From Dyella mobilis (GTDB lineage: Bacteria; Pseudomonadota; Gammaproteobacteria; Xanthomonadales; Rhodanobacteraceae), in the NCBI RefSeq assembly GCF_016904945.1, contig NZ_JADIKF010000040.1, forward strand, positions 930,001 to 994,000: a stretch of DNA of 64,000 bases. Reading direction: 5' to 3'. Below the pieces are notes generated by a model. It saw nothing but the letters and a program-made list of their open reading frames with translations. It searched no databases and was not told where the DNA came from. This document shows, piece by piece, positions 26,137 to 33,588 of the stretch. Each line of letters opens with the position of its first letter. The first letter of the stretch is position 1. The position numbers were made by a program, and so were the translations under genes.

Positions 26137-26148
26137 ACGTAATGCTTT

Positions 26149-26185
26149 GCGTCGCCTCCACTCCCTTGCGGAGAAGAGGCGACGC
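26149..26185. terminator. Stem-loop after pyrC
   Basis: GCGTCGCCTC and GAGGCGACGC (10 bp) enclose a second small stem CTCC/GGAG. The structure lies 12 bases after the pyrC stop, followed by CTTACTCCTT; termination is plausible but the T-run is poor. Confidence 0.6.
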
Positions 26186-26244
26186 CTTACTCCTTGGCGA
26201 CCACTCAACGGCAGTGCGGGCCAAGGAAATACTGCCTACAGGCC

Positions 26245-26685
26245 TTAGTGAATTTCCGCAATGACGACCCGCACCGGGCCATCATTGCCGGACCGCCCAA
26301 GCACGCTCACCTGCGTGTCGCTGAGCGCCAGCGTGCGATCGCCCTGCTTGATTCGCGCCGACACGGCAAAATCCACACCATCTGCAAGGTCCGAAGGCTC
26401 GTAGGTCAATACGAAGTCCACCGGCGACTGGCCAATGGGAGCGATGCGATCGGTGGCAATGACACGCGCCGGCGCATCCTGCTTGCTGACGTCGGCAAGC
26501 GTCACCTCGAGATAGGCGTCGGCGGGAATCGGATGGGTCAGGGTGTAATCGACTTCCCCGGCCAGCGACTTCATCAGCGTCTGCTGCACCGGCGCTTCGC
26601 TTTTCTTTTTGCCGAAATGCGGCATCCAGCCGCAACCGGCCAGCGCAAACGCGCCAAGCAACAGCAGGCTCATACGAATCTTCAT
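26245..26685 (-). CDS. YbaY-family lipoprotein
   Basis: 146 residues with signal and lipobox LAGC at Cys18, so a lipoprotein. The core EVDYTLTHPIPADAYLEVTLADVSKQD matches the YbaY domain found in envelope lipoproteins and some type III pilotin-like proteins. AGAGGAG lies 6 bases before the ATG. It is a single gene between the pyrC hairpin and folE2. Confidence 0.85.
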   Translation of the reverse strand: MKIRMSLLLLGAFALAGCGWMPHFGKKKSEAPVQQTLMKSLAGEVDYTLTHPIPADAYLEVTLADVSKQDAPARVIATDRIAPIGQSPVDFVLTYEPSDLADGVDFAVSARIKQGDRTLALSDTQVSVLGRSGNDGPVRVVIAEIH

Positions 26686-26745
26686 GGAAACTCCTCTTTC
26701 GCGATGGCGCCGATCATAACAACGGCGCCATGCAGGAACGCTAAA

Positions 26746-27687
26746 TCAGGCGCCGTAACCGCCCGCTACGCCCTTGCTCGCATAAGCCACCGCATCGTGC
26801 GGATGCAGGCTTTCCTGGTGCTCGAGGCGCACGTGGAAATCGGCGATGGAGCCATCGGCATCCAGCGCCTGCTGAATGCGCCGCGCCGCGTCTTCGCAAA
26901 ACATCAGGTTGCTGCCGTTGGCCAGCGCAAAAGCCTGTTCGTCCTCGCGCTTTACCGCCGTCTGCACCGGTGTTCCCAGTGACTGCTCGACGCGGTCCAG
27001 CAAGTCGATCAGCTTGAGCGGCGAGCCATCCACGAACCGAACCAGCAAACGCGCCACGCTGCGTTGCGCGTGCGGCGTCGCGACGATGCCCTTGTCGCTG
27101 CCGAGCCAGGCCAGCACCGCGGCATGCGCCAGCGGTTTGTCCGCCTCGAAATCCTTGGCGAACTGTTCCTGGATGAGTTGCCGCGACAACGCCGCCGAAG
27201 CAGGACAGGTCGAGGAGTACACCACCTCGGTGCCCAGCTCGAGACGAAAGCCCTCCTTGCACAAACTGGCCTCGATCGAAACCGGATAGGTACGCCAGCC
27301 ACTGTTGTCGCTGCGCAAAGCGGCACGGCGTACCAATTGATCGAAGCGGATGCTGATGCGGGCACGATCGGACAGTTCCGCGTGCGATTCGAGAAAAGCG
27401 CGCAGCAGCGCTTCGAGCATCGCCGCATCGATCGTCTTCGTGCTCAGGTATTGGTCCACCAGGAGATAAAGCCGCGACATGTGGATGCCGCGACGGTCCG
27501 GCCGAGTGAGATTCACGAACGCGCCGACCTGGGCGCTGGAACGCTGCACCTCGCCGTCCCCGGCATCAAACCGCACGGGCACCTCGATGCCGTCCATTCC
27601 CACCCAGTCCAACGCCCCGGCGAGATGCGGCTGCGCCTGGGTGGCCACATCAGGCATCAGGCGAACGGTGTTTTCATGACTGTGCAT
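26746..27687 (-). CDS. folE2: GTP cyclohydrolase FolE2 (type IB)
   Basis: 313 residues. Matches COG1469: WVGMDGIEVPVRF, FVNLTRPDRRGIHMSRLY, the YSSTCPASAALSRQL segment with the metal/catalytic Cys, and HLEHQESLHPHDAVAYA near the C-terminus. It opens GTP to dihydroneopterin triphosphate for folate (and queuosine) synthesis and, unlike FolE, works without zinc. AGGAT lies upstream of the ATG. I saw no Zur-type box upstream. Confidence 0.93.
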   Translation of the reverse strand: MHSHENTVRLMPDVATQAQPHLAGALDWVGMDGIEVPVRFDAGDGEVQRSSAQVGAFVNLTRPDRRGIHMSRLYLLVDQYLSTKTIDAAMLEALLRAFLESHAELSDRARISIRFDQLVRRAALRSDNSGWRTYPVSIEASLCKEGFRLELGTEVVYSSTCPASAALSRQLIQEQFAKDFEADKPLAHAAVLAWLGSDKGIVATPHAQRSVARLLVRFVDGSPLKLIDLLDRVEQSLGTPVQTAVKREDEQAFALANGSNLMFCEDAARRIQQALDADGSIADFHVRLEHQESLHPHDAVAYASKGVAGGYGA

Positions 27688-27782
27688 GGGGCGATCCTGG
27701 TAACAGCCGGCGTTCGGACGCCGCGAGACTCATATGTTGGGGCAGCTTGACGCGTCGCAACAAGCGGCCGCGAACGGCGCGT

Positions 27783-28640
27783 TTATCCGGCGATCTGATT
27801 GTGCCAGCGCCGCGCCGCTTGCCAGGCGCGCAGCGTGGTGGCGAAACCGCCGCCCGGACCTCCCCGTTGCAGTACGGCAAGCGGCTCGCCCGCACCGGCT
27901 GCCTTGTTCACCAGGTGCTCGCCCTCGGCGGCCTCCAGGGTGCGGAACACGCTCAGCGGGCCGGCCAAGCAGGACGCCTCGCGCCAAGCCGATTTCAGGT
28001 CATCCAACTGAGCCCCGATCGCCTGGTTTCGCGCCTCGCTAGGCTCGCGCAGTCCTCCGCGACTGAGGCCAAAGCGAGCCAACCGCGCCATCGGCAAGGG
28101 CAGACGATCACGTTCGGCGTCGTCCTGCAGGCGGCGCAAGGCGTGCAGCAGGTGGCTCAAGGTGGCCAACCGGGCCGCTCGCGCCGATGCGGCGGCCTGA
28201 CCATACCACCAGGCGGTCTCCAGTTCGGCCAATGCCCCATGCAGGGCCGAAGCGGCGTTGAGCTGAGCGGCGAAGTCGACCGCCGTACCTTCCTCCAACT
28301 GCGCCATGGCCGCCAACACCGGCGCAAGCCAGCGCTCCTGGGGCATGCTGTGGGCGCGATCGTCGTCGAACAGGACGCGGGTCAATGGGTGCCGCCCGCC
28401 ACTGGCCGCGGCGCCGCCAAGTTCTTCGGCCCACCAGTTGAGCTTGGTGGCCGCTACCTGGGGTTCGCGTATTCCGTAGGCCGCGGAAAGCAGTTCCTGC
28501 TCCAGCGCGGCGAGCGCTACGTGCCCGGGATATTTGACCGGGTCGACAAAAACCAGCGCCGTACGCTGCTCGGGCTGCACGGCAAGCCACTTGTCTACGT
28601 AGCTGTGCAATACCCCGTGCTGGGACACCTCTTCGCTCAC
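27783..28640 (-). CDS. Squalene/phytoene synthase-like protein
   Basis: 285 residues from a GTG overlapping the gph stop (GTGA). All-helical prenyltransferase-like sequence: FVDPVKYPGHVALAALEQEL, ATKLNWWAEELGG, TLSHLLHALRRLQDDAERDRLPLPM. The first catalytic DxxxD motif is not clear, and the family (COG1562) includes NDUFAF6-type non-enzymatic members, so terpenoid synthesis is not assured. It is coupled to ubiG-gph. Confidence 0.72.
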   Translation of the reverse strand: MSEEVSQHGVLHSYVDKWLAVQPEQRTALVFVDPVKYPGHVALAALEQELLSAAYGIREPQVAATKLNWWAEELGGAAASGGRHPLTRVLFDDDRAHSMPQERWLAPVLAAMAQLEEGTAVDFAAQLNAASALHGALAELETAWWYGQAAASARAARLATLSHLLHALRRLQDDAERDRLPLPMARLARFGLSRGGLREPSEARNQAIGAQLDDLKSAWREASCLAGPLSVFRTLEAAEGEHLVNKAAGAGEPLAVLQRGGPGGGFATTLRAWQAARRWHNQIAG

Positions 28641-29311
28641 GCCGCAACCTTCACTTTGAGCAATTGGGCAAGATCGTGCGGATGCTCCACCACCGCATCG
28701 GCGCCCCAGGCATGAGGATCGCCGCCGTCGAGATAACCCCAATGCACGGCCACGGAATAGAGCCCGGCGCTGTTGCCCGCCTGCACGTCGCGACGATCGT
28801 CGCCGACAAACAGGCATCGTGCCGGATCCAGTGCTGCACGTTCGCAAGCCAGCAGCACCGGTGCGGGATCGGGCTTGCGCACCGGCAACGTATCGCCGGA
28901 GACCACGGCGCACGCGCGATCGCTCCAGCCGATCCGGCGCACCAGTTCGTCGGTGAGATAACCCGGCTTGTTGGTCACGATGCCCCACGCCACTCCGGAA
29001 GCTTCAAGCGCTTCCAGCAGTGCGTCGATGCCTTCGAATGGCCGCGTGTGCTGCGACATCATGGCGTGATAAAGCTCGAGGTACCGCGGGGTGCGTTCGA
29101 GCAATTGCTCGTCGGTTTCTGCGAATGCGCAGCGCAGAATCGCACGCGAACCGCGCGAAACCACTTCGCGCACTTGCGCATAAGCAGGTACTGGCGCGCC
29201 GACTTCATCGCAATAGACGGCCAGGGCCCCGTGCAAATCCGGAGCGCTGTCCAGCAAGGTGCCGTCGAGATCGAACAAGACGCCTTGCGGCGCGATAGGT
29301 AGCGATTTCAT
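28637..29311 (-). CDS. gph: Phosphoglycolate phosphatase (HAD)
   Basis: 224 residues; HAD motifs GVLFDLDGTLLDS, VTNKPG, Lys in RKPDPAP and FVGDDRRDVQAGNSAG. It removes phosphoglycolate formed in DNA repair; relatives dephosphorylate other small sugars. Its ATG overlaps the ubiG stop, a pairing conserved in several proteobacteria. The downstream prenyl-synthase-like gene overlaps its stop. Confidence 0.9.
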   Translation of the reverse strand: MKSLPIAPQGVLFDLDGTLLDSAPDLHGALAVYCDEVGAPVPAYAQVREVVSRGSRAILRCAFAETDEQLLERTPRYLELYHAMMSQHTRPFEGIDALLEALEASGVAWGIVTNKPGYLTDELVRRIGWSDRACAVVSGDTLPVRKPDPAPVLLACERAALDPARCLFVGDDRRDVQAGNSAGLYSVAVHWGYLDGGDPHAWGADAVVEHPHDLAQLLKVKVAA

Positions 29312-30018
29312 GCAGGTTTGCGCGCGCAAAGAAGGTAGTTGACGGCAGTAATTCGGCTCAGCCAGGCCTTGCGGTTCAGCGGGTTGTAGCCCAGGCCGCT
29401 GATGTCCTCGAGCTCGAGTCCTGCGTGGCGCAGCAGGCGTGCGAGCTCGGACGGCTTGAGGAATTGCGAATAATGATGCGTACCGCGTGGCAGCATGCGG
29501 GCGATGTATTCCGCGCCGATGATCGCCGCACCGAACGCCGCCGGCGTGCGGTTGAGCGTGGACATGAAAAGGCGCGCACCGGGCTTGAGCATGGCGGCCA
29601 GATCGTGCACGAGCGCGGCGGGATCCGGGACGTGTTCGATCAGTTCCATGCAGCACACGGCATCGAAACTCTCCGGCTCGGCCGCGGCGAGTTCCGTCGA
29701 GGATTGCTTGCGGTAATCCACGCTGAGATGAGACTCGTGCAGATGCAGCCGCGCAATCTCGATCACCTTGAGGCCAAGATCGATGCCCACGACGTCCGCA
29801 CCGGCCCGAGCCAGTGCCTCGCTCAGCAGGCCGCCGCCACAACCCACGTCGGCGACCTTGGCACCACGCAGCGCCACGCGTGCCGCAACGTAGTCGGTGC
29901 GCATCGGGTTGAGATCGTGCAACGGGCGCGACTCGCCATCGGGATCCCACCAGCGTGCGGCCAGCTTGTCGAAGCGGGCAATTTCATCGTGGCTGACGTT
30001 TTGTGTAGCTTGATTCAT
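29308..30018 (-). CDS. ubiG: Ubiquinone biosynthesis O-methyltransferase
   Basis: 236 residues. SAM-binding VADVGCGGGLLSEALAR, GIDLGLKVIEIAR, FDAVCCMELIEHVPDP, and GTHHYSQFLKPSEL plus GLGYNPLNRKAWLS, specific to UbiG. It does both O-methylations of the quinone ring. It begins a ubiG-gph-synthase chain. The upstream mtaD gene product could dispose of the by-product S-adenosylhomocysteine. Confidence 0.95.
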   Translation of the reverse strand: MNQATQNVSHDEIARFDKLAARWWDPDGESRPLHDLNPMRTDYVAARVALRGAKVADVGCGGGLLSEALARAGADVVGIDLGLKVIEIARLHLHESHLSVDYRKQSSTELAAAEPESFDAVCCMELIEHVPDPAALVHDLAAMLKPGARLFMSTLNRTPAAFGAAIIGAEYIARMLPRGTHHYSQFLKPSELARLLRHAGLELEDISGLGYNPLNRKAWLSRITAVNYLLCARKPA

Positions 30019-30045
30019 CTTGGAACTCCGGCAAGTTCGGCGAAT

Positions 30046-30300
30046 TTAGCGCGCGTGCCATTCGTAAAGCGTGATCTCCCAGCCGCCGCTGGTATGTGCC
30101 GGATCGCTGTGGGCGATCTGGCGCGCTTCGTCCATCGACTCGGCATGCAAGAGATAGGCGCCACCCGATTTGTCGCCAAAAGGACCGGACATTTCATTGC
30201 GCCCCTGGCTGCGCAACTCTTCCAGAAATTGCTGATGCAACGGCACGATCGCGGGATCGAAGTGCGGTCGGCGGAACATCATGACGAGATAGCGGTTCAC
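30046..30300 (-). CDS. YciI-family protein
   Basis: 84 residues from GTG 30300 with AGAG upstream. The sequence RYLVMMFRRPHFDPAIVPLHQQFL, SGPFGDKSGGAYLL and ESMDEARQIAHSDP shows the YciI ferredoxin-like fold with the conserved His and Asp. Relatives include small enzymes and dimerising subunits of muconolactone-isomerase type. It starts 8 bases after mtaD. Confidence 0.85.
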   Translation of the reverse strand: MNRYLVMMFRRPHFDPAIVPLHQQFLEELRSQGRNEMSGPFGDKSGGAYLLHAESMDEARQIAHSDPAHTSGGWEITLYEWHAR

Positions 30301-30308
30301 GTGTCTCT

Positions 30309-31649
30309 TCAGCCCTTGTCCAGCGATGCAATGCGCTCGCGCCACGCGTGCGTGCGCGCCAGCATGCCAACCGTATCCAGATCCACCAGCTCGCGCGCAG
30401 CGAGCTTTCGCTTGCCGGCGATCCACACGTCGGTAACCTGGTGCCGCCCGGTGGCGTAGACCAGTTGCGAAATGACGTGGAACAGCGGCTGCGTTTCCAG
30501 GTCGCTGAGCCGCACGGCCGCCAAGTCGGCCTGCTTGCCGGCTTCGATCGAACCGATGCTGGCCTCCAGCCCGAGAGCTTTGGCCCCCTGGATCGTCGCC
30601 GTGCGCAATGCATAACCGGCATCGAACGCCGCCGCATCTTCAGCCACGGCCTTGGCCAACAAAGCAGCGGTACGCATTTCGCCAAACATGTCCAGGTCGT
30701 TGTTGGACGCGCAACCATCGGTGCCGATGGCGAGATTGACGCCTGCTTTGCGCAATTTCTCTGCCGGACAGAAGCCGGAGGCCAGCTTGAGGTTGGACTC
30801 CGGGCAATGCACGACGGATACGCCAGCCTCCGCGCAAGCCGCCATTTCCCCCTCGGTGAGTTGGGTCATGTGCACGGCGATCAGCCGGTCGTTGATAAGA
30901 CCCAGCTTTTGCAGGCGCTGAAACGGACGCAGGCCGCTCTTCTTGCGCTCTTCCTCGACCTCGTTCGCGGTTTCGTGCAAATGCAGGTGTACGGGAATAT
31001 CGAGCTGATCCGCCATGACCCGAATGCGCTCAAACGATTCATCCGACACCGTGTAGGGCGCATGCGGAGCAAAAGCGGTACGCACCAGCGCATCGTGGCG
31101 AAAGCTGTCGTGCGTTTCCGCCGCGCGCTCGAAGTATTCGTCTTGCGTGCGTGCCCAGGCCGTCGGGAATTCGATGACCGGCAAACCGACCACCGCGCGA
31201 AAGCCGAGCTTGCGATAGGTGGCGCCGATCGCATCGGGAAAGAAATAGTTTTCGTTGGCGCAGGTGGTGCCGCCGCGAATCATTTCGGCCACCGCCAGCT
31301 CCACGCCGTCGCGCACGAACTCGGGGCCGATCACTTTGCCCTCGACCGGCCAGATGTGCTGCTGCAGCCAGACCATCAGCGGCAGGTCGTCGGCCAGGCC
31401 GCGCAGCAAGGTCATCGGGTTGTGGGTGTGGGTGTTGATGAGGCCGGGAATCAGCACGTGCTCGCCGAGTTCGACCCGCTCGCGAGGTGCGTAGGCCGTG
31501 CGGGCCTCGGCAATCGGCAGGATACCGACGATGCGCTCGCCATCGATGGCGACAGCATGTTGCTCCAGCACCACGTTGTGCGGTTCGACCGGAACGACCC
31601 AGCGGGCTTCGATGAGGAGATCGATGGTCTGCGGAGCGCTCTGGCTCAT
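30309..31649 (-). CDS. mtaD: MTA/SAH deaminase (amidohydrolase)
   Basis: 446 residues; ATG at MSQSAPQ. LIPGLINTHTHNPMTLLRG with the HxH metal pair, WLQQHIWPVEG, VHLHLHETANEVEE, VVHCPESNLKLASG and GTDGCASNNDLDMF are typical of 5'-methylthioadenosine/S-adenosylhomocysteine deaminases. It would produce the inosyl analogues and so recycle SAM by-products. Placed upstream of YciI and ubiG on the same strand. Confidence 0.9.
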   Translation of the reverse strand: MSQSAPQTIDLLIEARWVVPVEPHNVVLEQHAVAIDGERIVGILPIAEARTAYAPRERVELGEHVLIPGLINTHTHNPMTLLRGLADDLPLMVWLQQHIWPVEGKVIGPEFVRDGVELAVAEMIRGGTTCANENYFFPDAIGATYRKLGFRAVVGLPVIEFPTAWARTQDEYFERAAETHDSFRHDALVRTAFAPHAPYTVSDESFERIRVMADQLDIPVHLHLHETANEVEEERKKSGLRPFQRLQKLGLINDRLIAVHMTQLTEGEMAACAEAGVSVVHCPESNLKLASGFCPAEKLRKAGVNLAIGTDGCASNNDLDMFGEMRTAALLAKAVAEDAAAFDAGYALRTATIQGAKALGLEASIGSIEAGKQADLAAVRLSDLETQPLFHVISQLVYATGRHQVTDVWIAGKRKLAARELVDLDTVGMLARTHAWRERIASLDKG

Positions 31650-31782
31650 CTCGTTCGCCTTGTTGGGGAGGGAATGCGAAAGGGGGCGGCACATCTTACG
31701 ATGCCCGCCCCGCTTTGTTTCGCACGTTGATTACTCAGGACTTGATCCGGGGTAAATCAACCTGCGCGATCGTGCCGATGCG

Positions 31783-32349
31783 TTACTTCACGCGGCTGAC
31801 GTATTCGCCGGAGCGCGTATCGACCTTGATCACTTCTTCCTGGTTCACGAACAGCGGTACGCGCACCACGGCGCCGGTTTCCAGCTTGGCGGGCTTGCCG
31901 CCGCCGCCGGAGGTGTCGCCGCGCAGGCCCGGATCGGTCTCGACGATCTTCAGCTCCACGAAGTTGGGCGCCTGCACCGAGATCGGGCGACCATTCCACA
32001 GGGTCACCACGCATTCTTCCTCGCCCTTCAGCCACTTGGCCGCTTCGGCCATGGCGGCCTTGTCGGCCTGATGCTGCTCGAACGACTCCTGGTGCATGAA
32101 ATGCCAGAACTCGCCGTCGCTGTAGAGGTATTGCATGTCGGTATCGACCACGTCGGCGCCTTCGAACGAATCGCTGGACTTGAGGGTCTTTTCCGTGGTG
32201 CGGCCGTTGAGCAGGTTGCGGATCTTGATGCGGGTGAAGGCCTGGCCCTTGCCCGGCTTGACGAACTCCGCCTCGGTGATGATGTAGGGATCGCCGTCGA
32301 CGATGATCTTCAGACCGTTCTTGACGCCGTTAAGATCGTAGCTGGCCAT
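31783..32349 (-). CDS. efp: Elongation factor P
   Basis: 188 residues. EFVKPGKGQAFTRIKIRNL carries the modifiable Lys34 at the tip of domain I; VDTDMQYLYSDGEFWHFM and the C-terminal RVPLFVNQEEVIKVDT complete the three barrels. It relieves ribosome stalling at polyproline once beta-lysylated by EpmA/EpmB. epmB is divergent 86 bases away; epmA is not in the window. GGAG lies 8 bases before the ATG. Confidence 0.96.
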   Translation of the reverse strand: MASYDLNGVKNGLKIIVDGDPYIITEAEFVKPGKGQAFTRIKIRNLLNGRTTEKTLKSSDSFEGADVVDTDMQYLYSDGEFWHFMHQESFEQHQADKAAMAEAAKWLKGEEECVVTLWNGRPISVQAPNFVELKIVETDPGLRGDTSGGGGKPAKLETGAVVRVPLFVNQEEVIKVDTRSGEYVSRVK

Positions 32350-32375
32350 GCACTTCGCTCCAGATGAGGAAAACT

Positions 32376-32390
32376 GCCGCTCATAGCGGC
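32376..32390. promoter_or_regulatory. Hairpin in the efp/epmB divergent spacer
   Basis: GCCGCT-CAT-AGCGGC, a perfect 6-bp stem, sits 26 bases upstream of the efp ATG with an A/T-rich stretch (TAAAATAAAA) beside it. It could be a leader hairpin of efp or a protein-binding dyad. The spacer must hold promoters for both genes. Confidence 0.4.
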
Positions 32391-32435
32391 TAAAATAAAA
32401 GGTCCAAGGGGCCAAAGCCCCATATTCAGCCCTCT

Positions 32436-33440
32436 ATGATAACCGTAAGCCCCGGCGCCCGCATTACATCACCCGACTGGCGGCAACTCTGGCGCGACTC
32501 GATCACCGATGGCCGCGAGCTGCTCGAGTTGCTCGACCTGGGCCATCTGGCTGACCAATGGCCTGCCGAAGATGCCGGCTTTGCCCTGCGCGTGCCACGC
32601 GGCTTCGCGGCACGCATGCGCCGTGGCGACCCGCGCGACCCCCTGTTGCTGCAAGCCCTGCCGCAATTGGCCGAATTGGCGCAGGTACCGGGGTTTGTCG
32701 CCGACGCCGTGGGCGACCTGGCTGCCCGCGAAGCACAGGGTGTGCTGCACAAATACCAGGGCCGTGCCTTGCTGATCGCCAGCGGCAGTTGCGCGATCAA
32801 CTGCCGCTACTGCTTCCGCCGCCATTTCCCGTATGGCGATGAAGTTGCGGCCGCCGGCCAGTGGCGCGAGGCACTCGAACACGTCGCGCAGGACAAGTCG
32901 ATTAACGAATTGATCCTTTCCGGCGGCGACCCGCTCGCCCTGGCCACCAGCAAACTCGAGGAACTCGGGCGCGGCCTGGCCGACCTGCCCCACGTCACCC
33001 GGCTGCGCATCCACACGCGCCTGCCGGTGGTACTGCCCGAGCGCATCGACGGGCCTTTCGTTGCCTGGCTGCGCTCCCTGCCCCTGCAGAAGGTGATCGT
33101 GCTGCACGCCAATCACGCCAACGAATTCGACGAAGCGGTGGACGCCGCTTGCGCGCGCCTGCGCGACGCAGGCGCCACGCTGCTCAACCAATCGGTGCTT
33201 CTGCGCGATATCAACGATGATGCCGATGCGCTGGTCGATTTGTCAGAACGCCTGTTCGCCGCCGGCGTGCTGCCTTACTACCTGCACCAGCTCGATCGCG
33301 TCCAGGGCGCCGCCCACTTCGAGGTCGCCGACGCGCGCGCGCTGGCGCTGGTCGAGGCCATGCGCGCCCGCCTGCCCGGCTATCTGGTCCCCAAGCTGGT
33401 CCGTGAAATCGGCGGCGATCCGGCCAAGCGGCCCGTTTGA
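32436..33440 (+). CDS. epmB: EF-P beta-lysylation protein EpmB
   Basis: 334 residues, lysine 2,3-aminomutase-like radical SAM enzyme: the cluster motif SGSCAINCRYCFRRHFPY (Cys-x3-Cys-x2-Cys), LILSGGDPLA, RIHTRLPVVLP, and the PLP lysine in LVPKLVREIGG. It converts (S)-alpha-lysine to beta-lysine for attachment to EF-P. It lacks the C-terminal zinc region of catabolic KamA. Divergent pairing with efp supports the role. Confidence 0.95.
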   Translation: MITVSPGARITSPDWRQLWRDSITDGRELLELLDLGHLADQWPAEDAGFALRVPRGFAARMRRGDPRDPLLLQALPQLAELAQVPGFVADAVGDLAAREAQGVLHKYQGRALLIASGSCAINCRYCFRRHFPYGDEVAAAGQWREALEHVAQDKSINELILSGGDPLALATSKLEELGRGLADLPHVTRLRIHTRLPVVLPERIDGPFVAWLRSLPLQKVIVLHANHANEFDEAVDAACARLRDAGATLLNQSVLLRDINDDADALVDLSERLFAAGVLPYYLHQLDRVQGAAHFEVADARALALVEAMRARLPGYLVPKLVREIGGDPAKRPV

Positions 33441-33588
33441 TGACCCGTCCATGCATGCGTTTGATCACCATTGCATGAATTAAGGCTGGCGAGGCTGAAC
33501 AGAATCCGTTAAAACTCGAGTGTAGTGCCGGCCAGTCCATGGACACTTTCAGCATGGACAGCCACATCCAAGGAAGCACGACGCACCC

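Noticed and set aside
27688..27782. Zur box upstream of folE2
   Set aside because: No AT-rich palindrome of Zur type is present, so zinc control of this folE2 is not supported.
33520..33588. Flagellar-sigma or sigma-54 promoter before the FimX-like gene
   Set aside because: TAAA and GCCGG elements are present, but spacing and sequence do not fit either consensus.
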